From: Actinosynnema sp042752395
GTDB lineage: Bacteria; Actinomycetota; Actinomycetes; Mycobacteriales; Pseudonocardiaceae
Length of the DNA stretch: 64,000 nt
Assembly: GCF_042752395.1 (NCBI RefSeq)
Contig: NZ_JBHYXZ010000001.1
Location: forward strand, 62,001 to 126,000
Reading direction: 5' to 3'
Positions 16,862-23,719 of this stretch are shown piece after piece (position 1 is the first letter of the stretch; the number at the start of each line of letters is the position of its first letter). The translations under genes were made by a program, and so were the position numbers. The notes under the pieces were generated by a model. It did not search any database. It was not told the origin of the DNA and saw only the letters and a list, made by a program, of their open reading frames with translations.

Positions 16862-17365
16862 ACGGGCGCGCCGCCCGGCTGATCCCCGGTCCCGCCTGCC
16901 TGGCTTGGCCGAGCCACCGCCCGGCCGAGCCCGCCGGAACGCCAGCCCCACGCGCGACATCAGCTTCCGGGCCGGGCCCGGCAGCTCCACCGCACCGCCG
17001 AGCCGGGCCACGCACCGCCGAGCCCGGCACGCGCGCCGGTGCGTCGCGTGGGCCGCGCGTCCTGTCGTTCGTTCGCGCGTGGCCACGCGTCTTGCTGCCG
17101 CTCGCATCGGCCACTTGCTGCCCGCTCGCGTGTCCTGCTTCCGGTCTCGCGGCCGTGTGCCGGGTCGGGAGGGGGCGTGTCGCGGAGGGAGTCGGGTCGG
17201 GGTCGTGGTCGGGTGGTGGGCGGTCGGGGGTGGTTTCGGCGCTCCGCTGGTTTTCAACCGAGGTGCGGTAACGGCGTTTCCGTACATTTTCGGGAGATGA
17301 TCACCCGATCGTGTACGGCTTGGTCGCCATCGGCCCGGAGGGCGGGACGTCGTCCGGGGCGGACC
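16862..17365. other. Non-coding interval downstream of ponA2
   Basis: About 500 bases with no supported gene; reading frames are Arg/Pro-rich shadows. The only distinctive content is copy B of the dispersed element (17251-17290), oriented toward this empty stretch. Confidence 0.5.
17251..17290 (-). repeat. Dispersed 38-bp element, copy B
   Basis: Reverse-strand match to 4572-4610 with two substitutions across about 36 bases. Like copy A it is followed, in its own orientation, by 300-400 bases without a gene. Confidence 0.7.
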
Positions 17366-17833
17366 CTAGACCAGTTTCGCCTTGACCGCAGCGGCGACGC
17401 GGCCGCCTTCGGCGCGGCCCGCCACCTGGGCGTTCACGACCTTCATGACCTGGCCCATCTGCCGCGGGCCGGGCTTCTCGCCGAGCTGCTCCGCGACCTG
17501 CGCGACGGCGGCGTCGACCAGTGCCCCCAGGGCGTCGTCGTCGAGTTGCGCCGGCAGGTAGGACTCCAGCACCTTCGACTCGGCCTGCTCCAGCTCGGCC
17601 TTCTCGGCGCGCCCGGCGCCGGCGAACGCCTCCGCGGCCTCCTTGCGCTTCTTCACCTCGCGGGTGATGACCTTGAGCACCTCGTCGTCGCTCAGCTCGC
17701 GGGCGCTCGCGCCGGAGACCTCTTCCGTGGTCAGGGCGGCCAGCGCCATCCGCAGCGCGCCCGCCCGGACGGTCTCCCGGTTCTTGATCGCCGCCGTCAG
17801 GTCCGCCTGCAACCGCGCCTTCAACTCCGCCAT
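17366..17833 (-). CDS. GatB/YqeY-domain protein
   Basis: A 155-aa YqeY-type protein related to the tail domain of GatB. It has the typical start MAELKARLQADLTAAIKNRE and the late motif PRQMGQVMKVVNAQVAGRAEG. A role in tRNA-dependent amidation has been proposed but is not established. It is divergent from the metallophosphoesterase (63 bases between starts). Confidence 0.9.
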   Translation of the reverse strand: MAELKARLQADLTAAIKNRETVRAGALRMALAALTTEEVSGASARELSDDEVLKVITREVKKRKEAAEAFAGAGRAEKAELEQAESKVLESYLPAQLDDDALGALVDAAVAQVAEQLGEKPGPRQMGQVMKVVNAQVAGRAEGGRVAAAVKAKLV

Positions 17834-17896
17834 GGGCGAAAACGGTACCGGGCGGCCCGGCTCACCCCGAATCGGTCAACCCCCTACCCTCGACGT

Positions 17897-18856
17897 GTGA
17901 ACACGCTCGGCCGAACGCTGCTCGCCACGACCGCCCTGGGCACCGCCACGCTCGCGTACGCGGCGGGCATCGAACGCAGGTTGTGGACGTTGCGCGAGGC
18001 GACGGTGCCGGTGCTCGCGCCGGGCTCCCCGTCGCTGCGCGTCCTGCACCTCTCGGACCTGCACATGCTGCCGGGGCAGAAGTCGAAGCAGCGGTGGGTC
18101 GCCGCGCTGGACGAGCTGGAGCCGGACCTGGTGGTGAACACCGGGGACAACCTGGCGCACAAGCAGGCGGTGCCCGCGGTCGTGCGCGCCCTCGGTCCGC
18201 TGCTGAACCGGCCGGGCGTGTTCGTGTTCGGCAGCAACGACTACTACGCGCCGCGCCCGAAGAACCCGGCCCGCTACCTGCTGCCGTCGGCGAAGACGCG
18301 GCGCATCCACGGCATCCCGCTGCCGTGGCGGGACCTGCGCGCGGCGATGATCGAGCACGGCTGGCTGGACCTGACCCACGCGCGCCGCCGGTTCCAGGTG
18401 AACGGCCTGGAGGTGTTCGCCGCGGGCCTGGACGACCCGCACCTCAAGCGGGACCGGTTCGAGGAGATCAGCGGCCCGCTGCCGGAGGTGCCGCTGCGGC
18501 TGGGCGTGACCCACTCCCCCGAGCCGCGCGTGCTGGACCCGTTCGCCGCCGAGGGCTACGACCTGGTGCTGGCGGGGCACACGCACGGCGGCCAGCTGCG
18601 GATCCCGGGCTACGGCGCGATCGTGACGAACTGCGAACTGGACCGCTCGCGGGCGCGCGGCGTGTCCCGGTGGGGCGCGCACATGTGGCTGAACGTGTCG
18701 GCGGGCCTGGGCACGTCGCCGTACGCGCCGGTGCGCTTCGCCTGCCCGCCGGAGGCGAGCCTGCTCACCCTGGTGCCGCGTCCTGTCGACGCAGGTCAGG
18801 ACCAGTCCGGAGCGGAAAGGGATACCCGGTTCGGAGTGGGTGGGAACGTCAGGTAG
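17897..18856 (+). CDS. Membrane-anchored calcineurin-like metallophosphoesterase
   Basis: A 319-aa phosphoesterase. An N-terminal anchor (LLATTALGTATLAYAAG) precedes the dimetal site: HLSDLHM, NTGDN, GSNDYY (the usual GNHD with Ser for the His position), and the C-terminal GHTHGG. It corresponds to Rv3683 next to ponA2 and resembles YaeI-type hydrolases. GTG 17897 is preceded by TACCCT, a leaderless pattern. The last residues approach the tRNA-Pro gene. Confidence 0.88.
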   Translation: MNTLGRTLLATTALGTATLAYAAGIERRLWTLREATVPVLAPGSPSLRVLHLSDLHMLPGQKSKQRWVAALDELEPDLVVNTGDNLAHKQAVPAVVRALGPLLNRPGVFVFGSNDYYAPRPKNPARYLLPSAKTRRIHGIPLPWRDLRAAMIEHGWLDLTHARRRFQVNGLEVFAAGLDDPHLKRDRFEEISGPLPEVPLRLGVTHSPEPRVLDPFAAEGYDLVLAGHTHGGQLRIPGYGAIVTNCELDRSRARGVSRWGAHMWLNVSAGLGTSPYAPVRFACPPEASLLTLVPRPVDAGQDQSGAERDTRFGVGGNVR

Positions 18857-18881
18857 AGTTCTCCTCGTTCGAGAGCAGGAC

Positions 18882-18956
<75 letters not shown>

Positions 18957-18972
18957 GCCGGTAAGTGCAGCT

Positions 18973-19008
18973 CAGGCCCTGTCCGCATGGAGATGCGGAC
19001 AGGGCCTG
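18973..19008 (+). terminator. Strong hairpin just inside attL
   Basis: CAGGCCCTGTCCGCAT (18973-18988) and its exact complement (18993-19008) form a 16-bp stem with a GGAG loop. It lies 17 bases after the tRNA and probably replaces the tRNA terminator displaced by integration; it may also stop int transcription from the other side. Confidence 0.75.
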
Positions 19009-19029
19009 ACTGCTGTTGAAGGGCCTCTC

Positions 19030-19048
19030 GGGAGAAATCTGGGAGAGG
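19030..19048 (+). promoter_or_regulatory. Candidate integrase arm-type site, left
   Basis: GGGAGAAATCTGGGAGAGG, containing two GGGAGA hexamers 11 bases apart, 74 bases inside the attL core. A 17-of-19 match lies at 35980-35998 inside attR in the same orientation. Confidence 0.5.
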
Positions 19049-19078
19049 ACCATGTTCCGCCGCTCCGGCCCTGCGCCC

Positions 19079-20587
19079 CTACAGCGTCCGGAGAAGCCGG
19101 TCCAGGGCTTGAACGGGCGATGACGGGTGCATCCCCCGCCGGGCGGTCAGAGCTGCCTCCCAAAGGCTCGTGAGGTCTTCCATGAGCCGCTTCCTCATGA
19201 GCGACGTCACATGGGTGTACCGACCTTGCACAGAGCCGTCCTCGTGGCCGATGCGTTCGTCGATCAGCACGGCGGGAGCGCCCAGCTCCACCAAGAGCGT
19301 CCTGTGCGTGTGCCGCAGGCCGTGCGGCGTGAGCCCGTCGGCGATCGGCAGCCAGCACGCGTCAGCCCTGCCTGCGGCGTTGCGCCCCCGAACCGGTACC
19401 CCCGGCCACGGATTGCCGACGATCGGCACCGGACGCGCCGGTGACGGCGCTTTGCGCGGATACCAGCCGGTCACCGCCGGCTTGAACAGCCAGGTCGCGA
19501 ACCCGTTCCGACGCCAGTGAGACGCGAGCACGCCCGATGCGCCGCCACGCACGTAACCCAGCTCCGAGATGGCTGCTTCGACGTCCCGCCGTGTCGCCTC
19601 CCTCACCGACTCCGGCCGGTTGAGAACCGCCGACACCGTTCCGGTCGAGACCCCAGCGAGTCGGGCGACATCGACCAGCTTCGCACCAACCTTCCGTACG
19701 GCGTCGTTGCCCGCCCTATGCCCACTGAACACGTAGTTCCTGCCGTGGCAGGAACATGACGGCGGGGCGTTGTGCGTCAGGTGCGCGGTCAACAACTCCG
19801 AGTGCCACTCCGGGATGTCGATGGTGCGGTGCGAGTCGTCCTTCGGCGGGCAGCGGTGCAGTTCGCCGGTGTCCAGTTCGTAGAGCTGCCACTCCACGCG
19901 GATGGCGTTCTCCCGGACGTACTGGGCTTCGAGGCCGACCAGCTCTCCCCACCGCATGCCCGTGAACCCTTTGGTCACGACCGCCACGAACTCGTCGTCG
20001 CGGCCGGACAACAGGGCCGCCCGTTCGGCGGCCAGGAGGATCCCCAATGCGGTCGTCACCACCTTCTCGGGTCCGCGGTTCCTCGACCGGCCGGACCTCT
20101 TCCCCCTCCCCCGACGACGGGCGGCCGGGTTGGCCTCAAGTCGTCCCTCCTCCACCGCGTCGGCAAGGATCAGGTGTAGTGTGCCGCGCCAGGTTTTGAT
20201 GCTCGACTCAGCGTATCCGAGTTCCCGTTCGCGCTTCTCCCATGTGTTCACCTCGGGTGAGCGGATGTCACGCAGGGACATGTGTTCGAAGGCGGGCAAG
20301 AGGTGCTCTTCGATGTGTCGCCGATAGTTCTGCATCGTGGACGCAGCAAGGTCTTGTGCCGCGTACCAGCGGCGGACGTACTCGCCGAACGTGACGCTTC
20401 CTGCCGTCGGGTCACGCCAGGTACCGTTTCGGATCGCGGCCTCCGCCTCGTTCGCGGCGTTCTCCGCATCCCGCTTCTTATCGAAACGGATGGTCGAGCC
20501 GTTGGCATCAGTGACTGTTCCATACTTGCCGGGCGCGATCTTGTAGCGACCGCGCCAGTAAGTCCCGCGCTTCTCCGCATACCCCAT
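19079..20587 (-). CDS. int: Tyrosine site-specific integrase with inserted LacI-type HTH
   Basis: A 502-aa recombinase. Residues 1-57 are an AP2-like arm-binding domain, 64-145 the SAM-like core-binding domain (VTFGEYVRRWYAAQDLAASTMQNY), and the catalytic domain follows with Arg in TGMRWGEL (R212), HGLRH (H422, R425), H448 in IGHED and Tyr in GRYTHV (Y457). Between the first Arg and the HxxR box lies about 130 residues of extra sequence including LVDVARLAGVSTGTVSAVLN (about 304-323), a LacI-family helix-turn-helix. ATG 20587 has AAGGAC upstream; a hairpin precedes it. Located next to attL, it catalyses integration into tRNA-Pro. Confidence 0.93.
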   Translation of the reverse strand: MGYAEKRGTYWRGRYKIAPGKYGTVTDANGSTIRFDKKRDAENAANEAEAAIRNGTWRDPTAGSVTFGEYVRRWYAAQDLAASTMQNYRRHIEEHLLPAFEHMSLRDIRSPEVNTWEKRERELGYAESSIKTWRGTLHLILADAVEEGRLEANPAARRRGRGKRSGRSRNRGPEKVVTTALGILLAAERAALLSGRDDEFVAVVTKGFTGMRWGELVGLEAQYVRENAIRVEWQLYELDTGELHRCPPKDDSHRTIDIPEWHSELLTAHLTHNAPPSCSCHGRNYVFSGHRAGNDAVRKVGAKLVDVARLAGVSTGTVSAVLNRPESVREATRRDVEAAISELGYVRGGASGVLASHWRRNGFATWLFKPAVTGWYPRKAPSPARPVPIVGNPWPGVPVRGRNAAGRADACWLPIADGLTPHGLRHTHRTLLVELGAPAVLIDERIGHEDGSVQGRYTHVTSLMRKRLMEDLTSLWEAALTARRGMHPSSPVQALDRLLRTL

Positions 20588-20605
20588 GTGGTGTCCTTGT
20601 GCAGA

Positions 20606-20640
20606 GGTGCCCGCCATCGCATTACACAATGGCGGGCACC
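20606..20640 (-). promoter_or_regulatory. Perfect hairpin between xis and int
   Basis: GGTGCCCGCCAT (20606-20617) and ATGGCGGGCACC (20629-20640) form a 12-bp stem with an 11-base loop in the 59 bases between the xis stop and int start. It could attenuate or terminate int relative to xis, setting the integration/excision balance. Confidence 0.6.
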
Positions 20641-20646
20641 AGGTGG

Positions 20647-21000
20647 TCATGCCGCCGACTTGTCGCCCGCTGCCCGCGCGCGACGGGGGGTGCGTGCGGT
20701 CAGGTTGGAGACTGATTTTCCGACGATTGGCTTCGGCCGTGGTGCTGCCGAACGGGCCACGCCGGTCACCGAGGGCGTGCTCTGTACCGGTCGTTGCTCG
20801 AAAAGGGCCACAATCTCTTTGACGTGCTCCGATGTGAAGAGGTAGCTTCCGCCGATCCAACTGAACGGGATACGACGGTTTCGTGCCTGTTCCTTCACCC
20901 ACCACTCCGAGCAGCGGAGCATCTTCGCGACTTCGTGGGGGCGGTAGTAAGCCGGCTCGCGTGATGAACCTGCGAAACGGTTACCGTGTTGCTTGCTCAC
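20647..21000 (-). CDS. xis: Excisionase-like MerR/AlpA-type HTH protein
   Basis: A 117-aa protein with a winged HTH: YYRPHEVAKMLRCSEWWVKEQ, wing IPFSWIGGSYLFTSEHVKEI, then a basic Pro-rich tail. This is the usual recombination-directionality factor of actinobacterial integrative elements and lies directly upstream of int in the same direction. GTG 21000 has GGGAGG 9 bases upstream; the longer frame to 21141 covers the repeat region and is unlikely. Confidence 0.82.
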   Translation of the reverse strand: MSKQHGNRFAGSSREPAYYRPHEVAKMLRCSEWWVKEQARNRRIPFSWIGGSYLFTSEHVKEIVALFEQRPVQSTPSVTGVARSAAPRPKPIVGKSVSNLTARTPRRARAAGDKSAA

Positions 21001-21062
21001 TGAGGTTGCCTCCCCAGGTCGGTACGTTGCGACGTGCTGTGCGGGCGGGGGACGGGGATGGC

Positions 21063-21179
21063 AAACCCGCAAACCCGCCAACCAGCCCTGCCCAAGGCCG
21101 TGACCTGCGGCGATGTGCTGCGGGTTTGCCCGCAACCCCAAACCCGCGCCAAAGCCGCGGGCCGTCCCGCCAAACCCGC
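21063..21179. repeat. AAACCCGC octamers, left cluster
   Basis: Five copies of AAACCCGC: 21063-21070, 21071-21078, 21140-21147 and 21172-21179 on the plus strand and 21120-21127 inverted, in the gap between xis and the helicase gene. The same octamer forms a second cluster at 24913-25027. Iteron-like or regulator-binding. Confidence 0.7.
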
Positions 21180-21214
21180 AGGCGGGTCGGTGAGGCCGGT
21201 CCAGGGCTGTCCTG

Positions 21215-22921
21215 CTACTGCCAGAGGTCGGGTTGGTCGGCCGGGTCGTGGTCGCCGTCGGCCTGGTCGTCGGTGGTCTGGTGGTGGTCCTGGGTGCGGG
21301 TTTCGGTCCAGAAGACGCGGGCTTTGGCGTGGGTGTCCATGGCGGAGCGGATGACGTAGTCGCCGTGCCAGCGTCCGATGTGGCCGGTGAGGGTTCGACC
21401 GATGGATTTGGTGGAGGGGATGCGGCCTTGTTCGTCGGTTATGAAGGTGCCTTCCCATCGGTCTACGGGTTGGTTGTCGATGATGTCGATTTCGGCTTGT
21501 TGGCGTAGTTGTCGGCTGGTCATGGGGCGGTCGTGGTTGAGTTCGTGCCAGCGGGCAAGGAAGGCGACCCATTCGGCGTCTTCGTCGTCGGCTTCGCGCA
21601 TTTCGGTGAGGTTGTCGAGGAAGCCGTCGATGCCGTGGTGGGCGAGGAGTCCGCCGGAGGCTCCGGCCCAGGTGGTGAATTGGCGCATGGTGTGGCCGGA
21701 GCGGGGCGCTCCCGCGTTGATCCAGTCCATGACGAGGATGAGCAGGTGTCGCAGGACGGTGACGCGGTTGGTCGGGCTTTTGAGCCAGTTGTCCAGGTGG
21801 GGGATACCGAAAGCGGCCTGGTCGCGTTGGTCGGGGTGCGGGTCGTTGGGGTCGAGTCGGACCAGGACGGTGCGGGTGGCCATGTCGCCGCCCAACCGGA
21901 TGTTGTTCCCGGTCGCCAACCACAACCTGTTGTTGGTGGCGGTGAAACCTGCGCCGGAGGAACCGAGCATGCGGGCGGACCATTGTGGGGAGGTGAGCAG
22001 TTGGGCGAGGACGGCGGAGGAGACGATGGTTCCTTCGGCGATGTTGTCCCACAGCATGATCGGTGAGGAGCTGTGCAGGGCGCTGGTGACGGACTTCTCC
22101 AACTCGCTGTCGTCGCCTTTGCGCCAGACGAGGTTCTTGCAGCCGTAGATGTAGCCGGGGATTTCGGCGAGCAGTGTTTTGCCGCTGGACTGGGTGGTGG
22201 CGGAGATCAGGCCGAACGGGGTCAGGCAGGCGAGGTAGGGGCGCAGGATCGGTGCCAGCAGCAGGGCCAGGTGGTTGGCGCGGTCGGCGGGTGCGACGAA
22301 GGGGAAGTCGCACAGCAGCCGGTCCAGCAGGAAGCTCTTGGCGTCGGCGACCTCCTGTGCGGTGGGGTGGGTCGGGACGGGCGGCATCGGCGCGGTGGGT
22401 GCGTAGTACAGGCCGGTGGTTGGGTCGTAGCCGGCGGTTTGGATGAGGGTTCCGTCCGGGCGCAGCACGGGGGAACCGACGATGCCGTTGAGCGGCCGGA
22501 CGCCGGGCCAGTAGCGGGAGGACAGCACCGCCGACAGCGCGGTCTTGGTGGGGCTAGCCTCCACCTCCACCGTCTCGCCCGTCTCCTTGTCCTTCTTGAG
22601 CCGGTGGACGTAGGCGTGGTGGGCCAGCAGGAACGCCAGGGCGGAGGCGGTGAGCGGGTCCGCCTGCACGGGCAGCGCCGCGGGTTGCGCCGTGACGTGG
22701 TCGGTGAGGGCGGGTCCGGAGACGCGGGAGAGGTGCACGAGCTGCCCGCCGGAGACGAACACGTCGGGCAGCGCGCCACCGGCCACGGCGGTGGTCAGGG
22801 TGCGGATCGTCTCGGCTTCCCCGCCGATGCGGATGGGCGGCCGGTCGGCGGGAACGGCCCCGTCGGCGGTCCCCGGATCGACGGCGTCGGTGAGGTCGGC
22901 GGGTTCGGCGGCGGTGGTCAT
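21215..22921 (-). CDS. Replication helicase-like P-loop ATPase
   Basis: A 568-aa protein with Walker A TTQSSGKT (about 242-249) and a Walker B-like IMLWDNIAEG (about 288-297), followed by a sensor-like GNNIRLGGDMATRTVLVRLD region as in phage and plasmid superfamily-3/AAA+ replicative helicases. Paired downstream of prim-pol, it should unwind the excised circle during replication. ATG 22921 has GGGAGGACC upstream and overlaps the stop of a 17-codon micro-ORF (ATGA). The reading frame stays open far upstream, but that part overlaps the methyltransferase. Confidence 0.82.
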   Translation of the reverse strand: MTTAAEPADLTDAVDPGTADGAVPADRPPIRIGGEAETIRTLTTAVAGGALPDVFVSGGQLVHLSRVSGPALTDHVTAQPAALPVQADPLTASALAFLLAHHAYVHRLKKDKETGETVEVEASPTKTALSAVLSSRYWPGVRPLNGIVGSPVLRPDGTLIQTAGYDPTTGLYYAPTAPMPPVPTHPTAQEVADAKSFLLDRLLCDFPFVAPADRANHLALLLAPILRPYLACLTPFGLISATTQSSGKTLLAEIPGYIYGCKNLVWRKGDDSELEKSVTSALHSSSPIMLWDNIAEGTIVSSAVLAQLLTSPQWSARMLGSSGAGFTATNNRLWLATGNNIRLGGDMATRTVLVRLDPNDPHPDQRDQAAFGIPHLDNWLKSPTNRVTVLRHLLILVMDWINAGAPRSGHTMRQFTTWAGASGGLLAHHGIDGFLDNLTEMREADDEDAEWVAFLARWHELNHDRPMTSRQLRQQAEIDIIDNQPVDRWEGTFITDEQGRIPSTKSIGRTLTGHIGRWHGDYVIRSAMDTHAKARVFWTETRTQDHHQTTDDQADGDHDPADQPDLWQ

Positions 22922-22971
22922 GCGACGGTCCTCCCTTCCGCGGCGTGGTGGGCACGTTCGGCGGTGGTCAT
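22918..22971 (-). CDS. 17-codon micro-ORF, copy 2
   Basis: Encodes MTTAERAHHAAEGRTVA. Its ATG overlaps the methyltransferase stop and its TGA overlaps the helicase ATG, each by 4 bases, so it bridges the two genes translationally. It is a near copy of 23666-23719: most differences are synonymous third positions. Its GGAAGGGAGG doubles as the helicase ribosome-binding site. It may make a peptide or act only as a coupling device. Confidence 0.55.
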   Translation of the reverse strand: MTTAERAHHAAEGRTVA

Positions 22972-23669
22972 GCGGCGGGGTGCTGGTGGGCGGCGTGGAT
23001 GAGGTGGCCGATGTGTTCGGCGACGGCGGGGACGACGGAGTTGCCGAGGGCTTGGACTCGGTCCACCCGTCCGGGAAGCCCATGAGCCACTCGACCCACG
23101 TCGGGTTCAGCGGGCCACCGACGCGTTCGGACAGAGGGCGTCCGGGCCGGTTCCATCCCGCTCCCCGCTTGCCGTCGCGGTGTGTCGGTGTGGGCCACTC
23201 CGAGCAACCGGCGTCGTGGGTGTGGGGCACCCATCGCACAAGCGGAGGTCCACCCCACTCGGTGGCGGTAGCCGAGCCGGACGAGGTCGGCGTGGACGAC
23301 GTCGAGTCCTCGTCGGAGCAGACCGGGCACGTTCTCCCACAGAACCCAACGGGGTCGGAGGGCGGCGATGACGTCGGCCATGGCGGGCCAGAGCCATCGG
23401 GAGTCGTCGGTGCCCAGTCGTCGTCCGGCTTCGCTGGCGGGTTGGCAGGGAAAGCCTCCGGCGACCAGGTCCACGACGGGACGGGGTCGGGACTGCCACC
23501 AGTCCACGGCGGTGCGGACGTCGTCATGGCGGGGAACCTCCGGCCAGTGCCGAGCGAGGATCGAACGGCAGAACGGGTTGATCTCGACCTGACCGACCAC
23601 GGTCATCCCGGCGCGTTCCAAGCCGAGTTCCATCCCGCCGATCCCGGCGAACAGCGACAACACGTTCAC
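22968..23669 (-). CDS. DNA (cytosine-5) methyltransferase, compact
   Basis: A 233-aa C5 methyltransferase: motif I LSLFAGIGGMELGLERAGM, motif IV GGFPCQP (catalytic C75), motif VI ENVPGL, motif VIII PHPRRRLLGVAHT, motifs IX/X RVQALGNSVVPAVAEHIG. The target-recognition region is very short. GTG 23669 is favoured: it overlaps the micro-ORF stop (GTGA) and has GGAAGG at a good distance, whereas GTG 23678 abuts it. Likely protects the element from restriction or marks its origin. The same DNA near 23000-23200 also reads as methyltransferase-like in another frame. Confidence 0.85.
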   Translation of the reverse strand: MNVLSLFAGIGGMELGLERAGMTVVGQVEINPFCRSILARHWPEVPRHDDVRTAVDWWQSRPRPVVDLVAGGFPCQPASEAGRRLGTDDSRWLWPAMADVIAALRPRWVLWENVPGLLRRGLDVVHADLVRLGYRHRVGWTSACAMGAPHPRRRLLGVAHTDTPRRQAGSGMEPARTPSVRTRRWPAEPDVGRVAHGLPGRVDRVQALGNSVVPAVAEHIGHLIHAAHQHPAA

Positions 23670-23719
23670 GCTGGGCACCTTCCTTCTGCGGCACGGTGGG
23701 CGCGTTCAGCGGTGGTCAT
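23666..23719 (-). CDS. 17-codon micro-ORF, copy 1
   Basis: Encodes MTTAERAHRAAEGRCPA. ATG overlaps the prim-pol stop (ATGA) and TGA overlaps the methyltransferase GTG (GTGA). Paralogous to the micro-ORF at 22918-22971. The preceding codons of the upstream genes are also alike (both proteins end HPAA), so the whole junction was duplicated. Confidence 0.55.
   Translation of the reverse strand: MTTAERAHRAAEGRCPA

Noticed and set aside
14323..16917. 864-codon open frame on the minus strand
   Set aside because: Antisense shadow of ponA2, His/Arg/Gln-rich, no domain. The same applies to 2016-4160, 39183-41027, 53892-55667 and similar long frames opposite GC-rich genes.
19079..20905. Longer integrase starting at 20905
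   Set aside because: The extra N-terminus would run antisense-like through xis and the hairpin; ATG 20587 starts the conserved AP2-like domain.
21215..23527. Single 770-aa helicase gene starting at 23527
   Set aside because: The first 200 residues overlap the intact methyltransferase gene; ATG 22921 has a ribosome-binding site and overlaps the micro-ORF. Retained only as a frame-shift observation.
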